64,000 nucleotides of DNA from Variovorax paradoxus (GTDB taxonomy: Bacteria > Pseudomonadota > Gammaproteobacteria > Burkholderiales > Burkholderiaceae_C). The stretch lies in assembly GCF_029919115.1 (NCBI RefSeq), contig NZ_CP123990.1, positions 2,790,001 through 2,854,000 on the forward strand, in the 5' to 3' direction. The position numbers were made by a program, and so were the translations under genes. Under the pieces are notes generated by a model that saw only the letters and a list, made by a program, of their open reading frames with translations, ran no database searches and was not told the DNA's origin. Numbering within the stretch: the stretch's first letter is position 1; every line of letters begins with the position of its first letter. Below are positions 36,120-44,173 of this stretch, piece by piece.

Positions 36120-36833
36120 GTGGAACCGCGCCCTGACGGAAACAACGACGACGAGGGCACCCCCGTCTCGGTGAAGATCCGCGAACGCCTGACTGCCGCG
36201 CGCAGGCGCTTCAACGCCAACGACAACATCGCCGAGTTCATCGAACCCGGCGAGCTCGAGTCGCTGCTCGATGAAGTCGAAGTGAGGATGAAGGGCGTGC
36301 TCGAAAGCCTGGTGATCGACCTCGAGAACGATCACAACACCGGCAACACTGCACGCCGCGTGGCCAAGATGTACCTCAACGAAGTGTTCCGGGGCCGCTA
36401 CGTGGCGCCGCCTTCGCTCACCGAGTTTCCCAACGCCGAGCACCTGAACGAGCTGATGATCGTCGGCCCGATCACCGTGCGCAGCGCCTGCTCGCACCAC
36501 TTCTGCCCGATCATCGGCAAGCTGTGGATCGGCATCATGCCCAACGAGCACACCAATGTGATCGGCCTGTCGAAGTACGCGCGCCTTGCCGAATGGGTCA
36601 TGGGCCGGCCCCAGATCCAGGAAGAGGCCGTGGTGCAACTGGCCGACCTGATCCAGGAAAAGACCCAGCCCGACGGCCTGGCGCTCGTCATGGAAGCCGA
36701 GCACTTCTGCATGGCCTGGCGCGGCGTGAAGGAAATGGACAGCAAGATGATCAATTCCGTGATGCGCGGCGTGTTTCTCAAAGACCCGAGCCTGCGCCGC
36801 GAATTTCTTTCCCTGCTGCCCCGAAAGAGCTGA
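36120..36833 (+). CDS. folE: GTP cyclohydrolase I
   Basis: Makes dihydroneopterin triphosphate from GTP, the entry step to folate and, through QueD, to queuosine. About 237 residues with the start chosen here. The zinc/catalytic region SACSHHFCPIIGKLWIG and the helix YARLAEWVMGRPQIQE are typical of FolE; the late motif EAEHFCMAWRGVKEMDS is also conserved. I prefer the GTG at 36120: GAGG at 36107-36110 is well placed for it, while the in-frame ATG at 36102 has no such site. The protein is relatively long at its N-terminus, as in other betaproteobacterial FolE. A BLUF gene starts two bases after the stop. Confidence 0.94.
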   Translation: MEPRPDGNNDDEGTPVSVKIRERLTAARRRFNANDNIAEFIEPGELESLLDEVEVRMKGVLESLVIDLENDHNTGNTARRVAKMYLNEVFRGRYVAPPSLTEFPNAEHLNELMIVGPITVRSACSHHFCPIIGKLWIGIMPNEHTNVIGLSKYARLAEWVMGRPQIQEEAVVQLADLIQEKTQPDGLALVMEAEHFCMAWRGVKEMDSKMINSVMRGVFLKDPSLRREFLSLLPRKS

Positions 36834-36835
36834 AC

Positions 36836-37258
36836 ATGCTGGTCCGACTTCTCTACGCGAGCCGCGCCGTCGACACCAGCCCCGAGGCCATCGACGCCAT
36901 CCTCGCGCAATCGCGCACGCACAACCCCTCCTGCGGTATCACGGGCATTCTTTGCTACGGTGCCGGTACCTTCCTGCAGGCCATCGAAGGCGGCCGGATG
37001 GCCGTCAGCGAGCTCTACGGCCACATCCAGCGCGATGCGCGCCACAAGGACGTGGTGCTGTTGCACTATGAAGAAATCTCCGAGCGCCGCTTCGGCGGCT
37101 GGACCATGGGGCAGGTCAACCTCTCCAAGCTCAACGCCTCGACGCTGCTCAAGTACTCGGAAAAGCCTGAGCTGAATCCGTATGCGGTGTCGGGCAAGGT
37201 CTCGCTGGCGCTGCTCGAAGAACTGATGGCCACCGCGGCCATCGTCGGACGCCACTGA
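36836..37258 (+). CDS. BLUF-domain blue-light sensor
   Basis: A 140-residue stand-alone BLUF protein that senses blue light through bound FAD. The flavin-site residues are all present: Y7 (LLYASRA), N30 (in SRTHNPSCGITG), Q48 (FLQAIEGG), W89 and M91 (GGWTMGQV). After the approximately 95-residue BLUF core comes a short helical cap (KLNASTLLKYSEKPELNPYA and on), with no cyclase, phosphodiesterase or DNA-binding output domain, so it must signal by binding a partner. It starts two bases after folE, implying co-transcription. The output partner is unknown. Confidence 0.93.
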   Translation: MLVRLLYASRAVDTSPEAIDAILAQSRTHNPSCGITGILCYGAGTFLQAIEGGRMAVSELYGHIQRDARHKDVVLLHYEEISERRFGGWTMGQVNLSKLNASTLLKYSEKPELNPYAVSGKVSLALLEELMATAAIVGRH

Positions 37259-37300
37259 GGCAGTGGCCCCCACGCCCGTTCGCTAGCGCGTTTCCCCGGG

Positions 37301-38182
37301 GTGCCGCTCTCCGCCTTTGCTCTGATCCTGCTCGCCGGGATCATTCATGCCAGCTGGAACATCGCCGCCAAGAAGGCGAACGGCGACGCGCGCTTTGCGT
37401 TGCAGAGCGGCGTGTTCATGGCCGTTGTGTGGGCCCCCGTAGGTCTGACGCTGGGCTGGAACGTGGTGCCTGCCTGGGGCCTCACGGAGTGGGGCTTCAT
37501 TGCGCTGAGCGGCGTGCTGCACGTCTTCTACTACGTCATCCTGCTGCGCGGCTACCGCAAGTCCGATCTCACGGTGGTCTATCCGTTGGCGCGGGGCTCG
37601 GGCCCATTGCTGTCTTCCCTGGTCGCCATCCTGTTTCTTGGCGAGCGCATCAGCTTCATCGGCCTTGCGGGCATCGCGGGCGTGGTGCTGGGTGTTTTTC
37701 TGGTGGCTGGCGGGCCGGGACTCTGGCGCAAGAAGCATGACCCGGCCCAGCGCGCGCGGGTGCACAAGGGCATTCGCTACGGCGTGCTGACGGGCGCCTT
37801 CATCGCGGCCTACACCGTGGCCGACAGCTACGCGGTGAAGTTCCTGGCCATGTCGCCGATCCTGCTCGACTACTTCGGCAACTTCGTGCGCGTGGCCCTG
37901 CTGTTGCCGGCGGGGCTGCAAGACCGTGCCGAAACGGCGCGGATGTGGCGCGCGCAGTGGAAGTACGCGCTGCTGGTGGCGGCAATCAGCCCGGTTTCCT
38001 ATGTGCTTGTGTTGTATGCGGTGCAGCAGGCGCCCATTTCCCATGTTGCCCCGGCGCGCGAGGTCTCGATGCTCTTTGCCGCGCTGATCGGCGGCCATCT
38101 GCTGCGCGAGGGCGACCGCTTGCTGCGGCTGCTGGGTGCCGCCTTCATTGCCGCCGGCGTGGTGGCGCTCGCGCTGGGGTAA
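37301..38182 (+). CDS. EamA/DMT-family transporter
   Basis: An inner-membrane protein of 293 residues with ten predicted helices in two EamA repeats, typical of metabolite exporters. LSAFALILLAGIIHASWNIA starts repeat one, and YPLARGSGPLLSSLVAILFL ends it; the second repeat closes with EVSMLFAALIGGHLLRE. The substrate cannot be inferred. The only suitable start is a GTG at 37301 with no obvious ribosome-binding site, so the precise start is uncertain. The DUF429 gene follows after two bases. Confidence 0.85.
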   Translation: MPLSAFALILLAGIIHASWNIAAKKANGDARFALQSGVFMAVVWAPVGLTLGWNVVPAWGLTEWGFIALSGVLHVFYYVILLRGYRKSDLTVVYPLARGSGPLLSSLVAILFLGERISFIGLAGIAGVVLGVFLVAGGPGLWRKKHDPAQRARVHKGIRYGVLTGAFIAAYTVADSYAVKFLAMSPILLDYFGNFVRVALLLPAGLQDRAETARMWRAQWKYALLVAAISPVSYVLVLYAVQQAPISHVAPAREVSMLFAALIGGHLLREGDRLLRLLGAAFIAAGVVALALG

Positions 38183-38184
38183 GG

Positions 38185-39018
38185 ATGCGCCCGGCGCTGC
38201 TGTTCGGATGCGATTTTTCTTGCGCACCCACGTCGCGCAAGCCGATCGTCATTGCCACCGGGCGCACCAGCCAGACCGACGAACTGGTGCTGACCGGTCT
38301 TCAACGCTTCACCACGCTCGATGCCTGGGCCGACTGGCTGCAGAGCGAACACGCGTGGATCGGCGGCTTCGATTTTCCGTTCGGCCTTCCGCGCGAGTTG
38401 GTCGAGCATCTGGACTGGCCGCGGGAATGGAACGCCCTCATGGACCACTATGCAAGCCTGAGCCGCGCGGAGATACGCAGCACCTTCGCAGATTTTTGTG
38501 CGGCGCGCCCGGTGGGCGGCAAGTTCGCTCACCGCGCGACCGATGCGCCCGCGGGTTCGAGCACCTCGATGAAGTGGGTCAACCCGCCCGTGGCCTTCAT
38601 GCTCCATGCGGGCGTGCCGCCGCTGCTGGCCGCCGGCGCAAGCCTTCCGGGGCTGCATGTCGGCAGCAACAACAACCGCGTGGCTCTGGAGGCCTACCCC
38701 GGACTGCTGGCGCGCGAACTGATAGGCCGCCGCAGCTACAAGAGCGACGAGACGGTCAAGCAGACGCCCGAGCGGCTTGCGGCGCGCACCAGCCTCGTCG
38801 CCGCGCTTGAGGCGGGCACCACGCGCCTGGGCATTCGGCTCGTGCTCACCGATGCGCAACGTGCCGAACTGCTTGGCGATGCGCGCGGCGATCACGTCGA
38901 CGCGGTGCTTTGCCTGCTGCAAGCGGGGTGGAGCGCGCAGCGCGCCTCCACGCCGGGGCCGGGCTTCGGCTTGCCCGAGCGTTTCGATTCCATCGAAGGA
39001 TGGATCGTCACGGCCTGA
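38185..39018 (+). CDS. DUF429 protein
   Basis: A 277-residue soluble protein of the DUF429 family, which has an RNase H-like fold of unknown function. It begins RPALLFGCDFSCAPTSRKP, with the conserved aspartate of the first strand, has GGFDFPFGLPRELVEHL in the middle, VALEAYPGLLARELIGRRSY, and a late GDHVDAVLCLLQAGW. No partner is evident except the upstream transporter, with which it is likely co-transcribed (gap of two bases). Confidence 0.8.
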   Translation: MRPALLFGCDFSCAPTSRKPIVIATGRTSQTDELVLTGLQRFTTLDAWADWLQSEHAWIGGFDFPFGLPRELVEHLDWPREWNALMDHYASLSRAEIRSTFADFCAARPVGGKFAHRATDAPAGSSTSMKWVNPPVAFMLHAGVPPLLAAGASLPGLHVGSNNNRVALEAYPGLLARELIGRRSYKSDETVKQTPERLAARTSLVAALEAGTTRLGIRLVLTDAQRAELLGDARGDHVDAVLCLLQAGWSAQRASTPGPGFGLPERFDSIEGWIVTA

Positions 39019-39168
39019 GCCTCCTTGTCCTACAGGGTTTCGCGGCAGCAGGGCCTCCCGCGTCCTCGTCCCAAAAGCTAGATTGACCAAGCGACCCGGT
39101 CCTGTCCGGGGCAGCCTGCGCGCAACCTGCGCGCGTTACCCGCTCCTTGGAGCGAATGGAGGATTTCA

Positions 39169-39690
39169 ATGAAAAGAACCCGTCAAATTACTGCCATGCC
39201 TTTTTCGCGCGCATGGCTCACCGTGCTGCTGATGGCCGGCGCGGCATTGTCGCTGGCCGCCTGCGACAGTTCGGACAACCGCACCGCGGGAGAAAAGCTC
39301 GACAGCGCGATTGCGAAGACAGAGAAGGCGGCCGAAACCGCCGCTGCCAAGACAGGGGAGGCCGTGAGAGACGCCAAGGCCAAGGTTGATGCGTCCGGCA
39401 CCACCGCCGAGGTGAAGGACGGTGTGGCCAACATGGCGGACGCCGCAAAGAGAGCCGGCGCGGCCGCAAGTGCAACGGCGGACGATGCAGCCATCACCGC
39501 ATCGGTTTCGGCGGGCCTTGCCAAGGACCCGGACCTGAGCGCGATCAAGATCGACGTCGACACGAAGGCTGGCGCCGTCAGCCTGAAGGGGCCCGCGCCC
39601 ACGGCCGCCGCCAAGGCGCGCGCCGAAGAAATCGCCAAGGGCGTGCAGGGAGTAACCTCGGTCGACAACCAGCTCGAGGTGAAGGGCTGA
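39169..39690 (+). CDS. BON-domain lipoprotein
   Basis: A 173-residue envelope protein. It has a lipobox LAAC at about residues 35-38 behind a hydrophobic helix, a long alanine/lysine-rich coil (residues 40-105) and one BON domain near the end (ITASVSAGLAKDPDLSAIKI, then VQGVTSVDNQLEV). BON domains bind phospholipid surfaces; relatives such as OsmY and DolP respond to osmotic or envelope stress. GGAGG lies just before the ATG. It converges on a ferritin-like gene across a bidirectional terminator. Confidence 0.88.
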   Translation: MKRTRQITAMPFSRAWLTVLLMAGAALSLAACDSSDNRTAGEKLDSAIAKTEKAAETAAAKTGEAVRDAKAKVDASGTTAEVKDGVANMADAAKRAGAAASATADDAAITASVSAGLAKDPDLSAIKIDVDTKAGAVSLKGPAPTAAAKARAEEIAKGVQGVTSVDNQLEVKG

Positions 39691-39709
39691 GCGTGCCTTC
39701 TTTGGCGCA

Positions 39710-39737
39710 AAAAAAAGCCCGGTTAGTCCGGGCTTTT
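39710..39737. terminator. Bidirectional rho-independent terminator
   Basis: AAAAAGCCCGG-TTAGT-CCGGGCTTTTT forms a perfect stem with an A-run before and a T-run after, lying between the convergent BON and ferritin-like genes. It should stop transcription from both sides. Confidence 0.9.
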
Positions 39738-39764
39738 TCTTGGTTCGGGCGATCAAGGCGGAAG

Positions 39765-40322
39765 TCAGTGGCCCAGCCAGTCCTTGAGCTCGTCCGCATG
39801 CTCTTCCTCGTCGGAAAGAATGTCTTCCAGCATGCGGCGGGTGGTCGGGTCCTTGTCGCCGATCAGCGCGATCATCTGCCGGTACGTTTCCACGGCAATG
39901 CGCTCGGCCACGAGGTTGGCGCGCACCATGGCTTGCAGGTCGGTCGATTCGTCGTAGCCGGCGTGGCTGCGTTCGAGCAGGTGCGTCGGGGCAAAGTCGG
40001 GCTCGCCGCCGAGCTGCACGATGCGTTCGGCAATGCGGTCGGCGTGCGCGGATTCTTCGTTCGCGTGCACCAGGAATTCTTCTGCGATTGCAGGCGATGA
40101 CACGCCGCTGGCGGTGAAGTAGTGGCGCTTGTAGCGCAGCACGCACACCAGCTCGGTGGCCAGTGCATCGTTCAGCAGCTTCACGACGTCGTCGCGCCAG
40201 GGGCCGTAGCTTGGCGTGACCGCACCTTCATCGAGGCTGTTCGCTGCGGCTTCGATGGCCTTTTCGTCGAGCACCAGGTGCTCGTGCCTTGCCGGGTTGG
40301 TGCCCGGGGAATTCGCATTCAT
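39765..40322 (-). CDS. Ferritin-like/bacterioferritin-type protein
   Basis: A 185-residue four-helix protein. Di-iron ligands are seen in ELVCVLRYKRHY, EEFLVHANEESAHADRIAER, AERIAVETYRQM and DEEEHADELKDW, each helix providing Glu or Glu/His at the usual spacing. It may store or detoxify iron or act as a stress ferritin of the Dps/bacterioferritin type; a haem-binding methionine is not obvious. The start MNANSPG has a GAAAGGA ribosome-binding site and its ATG overlaps the previous gene's TGA. It is the last gene of a five-gene run with DUF1328, DUF883 and holin-like proteins. Confidence 0.85.
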   Translation of the reverse strand: MNANSPGTNPARHEHLVLDEKAIEAAANSLDEGAVTPSYGPWRDDVVKLLNDALATELVCVLRYKRHYFTASGVSSPAIAEEFLVHANEESAHADRIAERIVQLGGEPDFAPTHLLERSHAGYDESTDLQAMVRANLVAERIAVETYRQMIALIGDKDPTTRRMLEDILSDEEEHADELKDWLGH

Positions 40323-40813
40323 GGAGTGTCCTTTCGTGGGCTGGTGTTTTTCTGCTGCATCAGCGTGTTGACGACGTCTGCCACGTCGGATGTCTTGAGC
40401 ACCGCCGCCAGCACCGCAGTAAAGGAGAGCAGGCGCCAAGGCTTGATCAGCACAATGGCCGCGCCGGTGGTGGCAGCAATGGCCATGAGCTTGGCCGGCT
40501 CCTTGCGCGCATAGTGTTCGAGCAAAGGGCGTGCGAGCTGGCCCATTGCATGGGCGGGATGCCGGCGCCACCAGCGCTCGGTCATGCTGCGCGCCATCGA
40601 CGTCCACCGGTGGCGGCTGCCGCGCGGAGAAGCCTCTTGTTCGGCGCCATCTGTGGCGTACATGCCGGGATGATCTTCTTGCGCCGTGTAGCGTCTGCCG
40701 CGGCCGCTGTCCCGCGGCTCGTAGTCTTCTCCGTTCAGATGCCGAACGAGTGCGCGGCGCGAAAGCGCAAGGCGCTCCTGCGGCGTGAGCGGGCTGCGGT
40801 CAGTGCCGTTCAT
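40319..40813 (-). CDS. Hypothetical protein with a C-terminal membrane segment
   Basis: A 164-residue protein I do not recognise. The first hundred residues are polar and basic (LTPQERLALSRRALVRHLNG, then RWTSMARSMTERWWRRHP), the last part is hydrophobic (MAIAATTGAAIVLIKPWRLL and SFTAVLAAVLKTSDVADV), so it probably lies on the inner membrane with the basic part inside the cell. The start MNGTDRS overlaps the holin-like gene by 14 bases, and the stop overlaps the ferritin-like start by four, so it belongs to that operon. Confidence 0.75.
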   Translation of the reverse strand: MNGTDRSPLTPQERLALSRRALVRHLNGEDYEPRDSGRGRRYTAQEDHPGMYATDGAEQEASPRGSRHRWTSMARSMTERWWRRHPAHAMGQLARPLLEHYARKEPAKLMAIAATTGAAIVLIKPWRLLSFTAVLAAVLKTSDVADVVNTLMQQKNTSPRKDTP

Positions 40814-41183
40814 GGCGGGCTCCTGCTTCGTGCAACGCCTGCAGGTCTGCGTCGACCTGCGCGCGAAGATCGTCGAACGCGTAACCGGGGAACGGGCGGC
40901 TGGCCACCCAGGCGCAAATGCCGGCCATGACCAGCGCAACGCCGGGTACCGCCACCAGCACCCAGTGGAAGCTGCCGTGCAGCACGCCTATCAATACCGC
41001 GACCCCGATGAGGCCGAGCGCGAGCATGGCGCTCGCCGCCGCGACCACGCCCGCAACGATGCGGGCGACGAGCCCGCGCCCCGCCTCGGAGGCTTCCTGC
41101 CTCACGAGGGCGGCGTAGTTGGCTGCGTGTTCGGCGATGAGTTCCGGATGCCCGAGCACCGTGGAAAAAATCGGATGAAGCAT
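40800..41183 (-). CDS. Holin-X-like (phage holin superfamily) membrane protein
   Basis: A 127-residue protein with two close helices (about residues 42-68 and 72-92: VAAASAMLALGLIGVAVLIG, then WVLVAVPGVALVMAGICAW). A short amphipathic stretch precedes them (NYAALVRQEASEAGRGLVARI). This matches the chromosomal holin-X superfamily (phage_holin_3_6 type), which despite the name is found in bacterial stress operons and not only in phages. No lysin or phage gene is nearby. It lies between DUF883 and the hypothetical membrane gene. Confidence 0.75.
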   Translation of the reverse strand: MLHPIFSTVLGHPELIAEHAANYAALVRQEASEAGRGLVARIVAGVVAAASAMLALGLIGVAVLIGVLHGSFHWVLVAVPGVALVMAGICAWVASRPFPGYAFDDLRAQVDADLQALHEAGARHERH

Positions 41184-41218
41184 GGTGCGCGGAATCGGTG
41201 GAACGGGACGTCAGCGGA

Positions 41219-41596
41219 TCAGTATTCGTCCCGGCGGCTGCGGCTGGCCAGCACGATGAGTGCGGTAATGGCGGCGCCGGCCGCGGCCGCGATCAGCACA
41301 GAGCGCACCGGCTGGTCGGAGATGTAGCGGCCGGTGACGTCGGCTGCCTGCTCCAGGCGGCGCTGTGCGCGTGCGCTGGTGGTCGAGGCCGCATCGAGGC
41401 CGCGCTGCACGGCTTGCTGCACTCGCGCTGCCAGTTGCTCGACTGCCGGCTCTGCGTCGCGGCGCAGTTCGCGGACCTTCTCGCCGGCCGCATTCACCGC
41501 GTTCTGTGCGTAGGCGCGAGTGGATTCGACAGCCTCGTTGGCGGTCTGGCGTGCGTCGTCGGCGAGTTGCGAGGGAGTCTTGGTCGTCGTGTTCAT
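41219..41596 (-). CDS. DUF883 (ElaB/YqjD-type) membrane protein
   Basis: A 125-residue protein. A long charged coil (residues 1-95, with AGEKVRELRRDAEPAVEQLA) is followed by one helix near the C-terminus (SVLIAAAAGAAITALIVLA) and a basic end. ElaB/YqjD proteins are tail-anchored and bind ribosomes in stationary phase; that role is known for E. coli, not shown here. A GGAAAGGAAA site precedes the ATG. Expression in stationary phase or stress is likely by analogy. Confidence 0.85.
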   Translation of the reverse strand: MNTTTKTPSQLADDARQTANEAVESTRAYAQNAVNAAGEKVRELRRDAEPAVEQLAARVQQAVQRGLDAASTTSARAQRRLEQAADVTGRYISDQPVRSVLIAAAAGAAITALIVLASRSRRDEY

Positions 41597-41650
41597 GAGA
41601 ATTTCCTTTCCGGGGAGATGAATTGCGGGAGCCTGTTGATCGTAACTACG

Positions 41651-41815
41651 CTACTTGCGTCGTAGCAAGCCGGCCAGGAAACTGGCGATGGCAAGTACGG
41701 CGAAGATCACGAAAAGGATCTTCGCGATTCCTACCGCGCTGGCGGCAATGCCGCCGAAGCCGAACACAGCGGCAATCAGCGCAATGACCAGAAACACCAC
41801 CGTGTAATGCAACAT
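41651..41815 (-). CDS. DUF1328 small membrane protein (YtjA family)
   Basis: A 54-residue protein that is almost entirely two helices ([20 protein letters not shown], then [20 protein letters not shown]) with a basic end LLRRK. This matches the small DUF1328/YtjA family. AAGGAG sits just before the ATG at 41815. The open frame continues 16 codons upstream, but those residues are not family-like. It is the first gene of the minus-strand stress-type run. Confidence 0.88.
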   Translation of the reverse strand: MLHYTVVFLVIALIAAVFGFGGIAASAVGIAKILFVIFAVLAIASFLAGLLRRK

Positions 41816-41900
41816 GTGGACTCCTTCGAGGCTTTGCTCGTTGTTGTGGGACTGCGCGTTCAAGAGTGAATGAACGGCACAGGAGCAACCTTAAGTGGCG

Positions 41901-41946
41901 CCCCCGCGAGGCCCTGTCAGCGGCTGGGCGCGGGGGACGTAGGAGA
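41901..41946. repeat. GC-rich inverted repeat upstream of DUF1328
   Basis: CCCCCGCG and CGCGGGGG, 30 bases apart, lie in the 207-bp gap between the histidine kinase stop and the DUF1328 start. It could be a protein-binding site or a folded transcript end of the kinase gene. Base composition alone makes such repeats fairly likely here. I see no gene in this gap. Confidence 0.3.
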
Positions 41947-42022
41947 CGACCGAGTTCCCCCTGGGGCCGGCCGCGCATGAGGGCCGCGCGCCGGCGATGA
42001 AGCCGGCGTCACTTCAGAGCGC

Positions 42023-43366
42023 TCAGACCGGCTTGACCACGGGCAGCATCGCACTCAGGCGGGTGCCACGGCCCGGCGTCGACGAGATCGTGAGCTTGCC
42101 GCGCGCGGCCTCCACCCGATGCCGCATGCCTGCAAGGCCGTGCGTCGAAGGATGGATGCGCCGCGGGTCGAAGCCCTTGCCGTTGTCGGCAACCTCCACG
42201 ATCACGTGGTTCTCGTAGTTCTTCAGCACGATCGTCGCCTCGCTGGCTTCGGCGTACTTGCCGATATTGGTGAGGCTTTCCTGCACCATGCGGTAGATGG
42301 TGAGCTGGCGCGACTCGTCCATGGTCACGGGCTCGAGTGCCATCTGCACCTGGATGCCCGAGCGTTCCGCGAATTCGCGCCCGAGGATTTCCAGCGACGC
42401 CACCAGCCCGAGGTTCGACAGCGACGACGGCCGGAGGTCCTCGATGATCCGCCGCTTGAGCGCGATGCCGCTGTTGAGCAGTTCGGTCAGGTGCTGCAGC
42501 CGCTGGGTTGCGTCCGGCGCCTCCAGCAGCCTCGACTTGAGGCGGGCGACGTCCAGCTTGGCCGCTGTGAGCAGCGAGCCGAGCTCGTCGTGCAGCTCGC
42601 GTGCGAGATAGCCGCGCTCGGTTTCACGCACGTCCTGCAGGTGGGTGGCGAGCTCGGCCAGCGAGGCCGTGCGTTCGCGCACCTCGTCTTCGAGTGCGTT
42701 GCGCTCGCGCTGAAGCGTTTCCTGCTGGCGCTCGCCGATGGAGCGCAGTGCATGCGTCTGCCGCAGGTACAGGAAGAACGCGATGAGGGCGGCGAGCGCC
42801 ACGATGGCGGTGCCGATTCGCGCAAGCCGCAGCGACTTCATCACCTGCGACTGGCTTTCCTGCAGGGTCTTGTTGCTCACTGCCACAAGGTCGTGGGCGC
42901 TCTTGCGGATGGCGTCCATCTCTTCCCGCCCCACGTCGGTAGTGATGACGAACTTCCAGGCGTCCTCCTTGCCGTCCTGCCGCAGGCGCACGCTCATGTC
43001 CATTTCGGCTATCTTGCGCAGCACATGCTTGGAGAGCTCCGCCAATTGGGTACGCTCGGCCGGCCGATCAGCGTAAAGTTGGCGCATTGTGGCCAGGTAC
43101 CCATCAACCTGCTTGACGGCCATGTCGTATGGTTGGCGGTAGCTGGCCTCGCCGGTAAGAAGGTAACCTCGCTGGCCGGTTTCGGCATCGAGCATGCTCT
43201 GCAGGATCAGGTTGAGCGTGGCGCGCACTTTTTGCGCCTCGTCGATGTTGGCCAGAGCCTGGGTCGATTGGCGGTAGCCGGCCTCGTTGATGCCGACGAG
43301 GGCCAGCGCAGCCAGTGCCGCGAGCAGGAGGCTCACGGCCATTTTTGGAGGAGCTAGCCAGTGCAT
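42023..43366 (-). CDS. CHASE3-domain NarX-type sensor histidine kinase
   Basis: A membrane sensor kinase of 447 residues. Order: first helix (10-26), periplasmic CHASE3 domain (about 30-165, with SMLDAETGQRGYLLTGE), second helix (183-201), a coiled linker, then HisKA_3 with the phospho-acceptor H259 in ARELHDELGSLL, and an HATPase end (N box in ESLTNIGKYAEA, G1 box VADNGKGFDP). HisKA_3 kinases pair with LuxR-type regulators, one of which is divergent just upstream (43473). The start MHWLAPPK is the first sensible ATG; the frame continues upstream only as antisense of the regulator. The stimulus is unknown. Confidence 0.92.
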   Translation of the reverse strand: MHWLAPPKMAVSLLLAALAALALVGINEAGYRQSTQALANIDEAQKVRATLNLILQSMLDAETGQRGYLLTGEASYRQPYDMAVKQVDGYLATMRQLYADRPAERTQLAELSKHVLRKIAEMDMSVRLRQDGKEDAWKFVITTDVGREEMDAIRKSAHDLVAVSNKTLQESQSQVMKSLRLARIGTAIVALAALIAFFLYLRQTHALRSIGERQQETLQRERNALEDEVRERTASLAELATHLQDVRETERGYLARELHDELGSLLTAAKLDVARLKSRLLEAPDATQRLQHLTELLNSGIALKRRIIEDLRPSSLSNLGLVASLEILGREFAERSGIQVQMALEPVTMDESRQLTIYRMVQESLTNIGKYAEASEATIVLKNYENHVIVEVADNGKGFDPRRIHPSTHGLAGMRHRVEAARGKLTISSTPGRGTRLSAMLPVVKPV

Positions 43367-43429
43367 GAAATTTTCAAAGGTGCTTTCAGCACAAGTTCGT
43401 GAATAATTGATAACAACCGGGGATCGGCA

Positions 43430-43454
43430 TGTTGCGGCTTCCTCGGCCGCAACA
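43430..43454. promoter_or_regulatory. 9-bp inverted repeat before the response regulator
   Basis: TGTTGCGGC and GCCGCAACA form a perfect nine-base repeat with a seven-base spacer, ending 18 bases before the regulator's ATG. A second repeat, GTGCT-TTC-AGCAC, lies at 43380-43392 on the kinase side. Between them an A/T-rich stretch (43403-43416) probably holds the promoters of this divergent pair. Either repeat could be the regulator's own binding site. Confidence 0.5.
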
Positions 43455-43472
43455 CAACGAAGAAAGTAACAG

Positions 43473-44105
43473 ATGATCAAAATTGGAATTGTGGACGACC
43501 ACGCTATCGTGCGTTCGGGCCTGCGGCAGTTCTTCTCCGAACACGTCGACTTGCGCGTGGCCGGCGAGGCCGCCAGCGGGCGCGAGGCCATCGAGCTGGT
43601 GCGCACCACCGAACTCGACGTGCTGGTGATGGACCTTTCGATGCCGGGGCAAAGCGGCATCGATGCGCTTGCCATGATCCGCGCCAAGGCGCCGGACGTG
43701 GGCATTCTCATCCTCAGCGGGTATCCCGAAGAGCACTACGCGATGAACCTCATTCGCCAGGGCGCGAGCGGGTACCTCAACAAGGAGTGCGATCCGATGG
43801 AAATCGTCAACGCAATCCGCACCATTTCGCTGGGCCGCCGCTACATCACGCCGGCTGTGGCAGAACTGCTCGCGCGCCAGCTCGACCGCAAGGACGACGC
43901 CGCGCCGCACGAGCAGCTCTCGGAGCGCGAATTCCAGGTGTTCCTGAAGCTTGCCAAGGGCGAGACCGCCGGAGACATTGCCAAGACGCTGTCGCTGTCG
44001 GTCAAGACCGTGAGCACCTACCGCACGCGCCTCATGGAGAAGATGAACCTCTCTTCCAACAGCGACCTCACGTACTACGCGCTGAAGAACAAGCTGATCG
44101 ATTGA
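43473..44105 (+). CDS. LuxR/NarL-type response regulator
   Basis: A 210-residue DNA-binding regulator. The receiver has D8-D9, phospho-acceptor D54 (LVMDLSMPG) and K104 (YLNKECDP). The C-terminal HTH is clear: LSEREFQVFLKLAKGETAGD, then LSLSVKTVSTYRTRLMEKMN. It is divergent from the CHASE3 kinase with 106 bases between starts, so the two form a two-component system. Its targets are unknown; the stress-type operon and the neighbouring receiver-only gene are natural candidates. Confidence 0.93.
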   Translation: MIKIGIVDDHAIVRSGLRQFFSEHVDLRVAGEAASGREAIELVRTTELDVLVMDLSMPGQSGIDALAMIRAKAPDVGILILSGYPEEHYAMNLIRQGASGYLNKECDPMEIVNAIRTISLGRRYITPAVAELLARQLDRKDDAAPHEQLSEREFQVFLKLAKGETAGDIAKTLSLSVKTVSTYRTRLMEKMNLSSNSDLTYYALKNKLID

Positions 44106-44133
44106 GCAGAGAAACAGCCGCGGGCTGAAGAAG

Positions 44134-44173
44134 GAGGCAAAGAGGTCCGGCGCGGCTTCTTCTGCCTCTTTTT
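44134..44173 (+). terminator. Rho-independent terminator after the response regulator
   Basis: GAGGCA and TGCCTC form the outer stem with an inner AAGA/TCTT continuation, followed by TTTTTC. It lies right after the LuxR-type regulator and reaches the end of the convergent receiver-only gene. Confidence 0.6.

Noticed and set aside
40800..41183. Holin-like gene as evidence of a prophage
   Set aside because: No lysin, capsid, integrase or other phage gene is near it, and its neighbours are ordinary stress-type genes.
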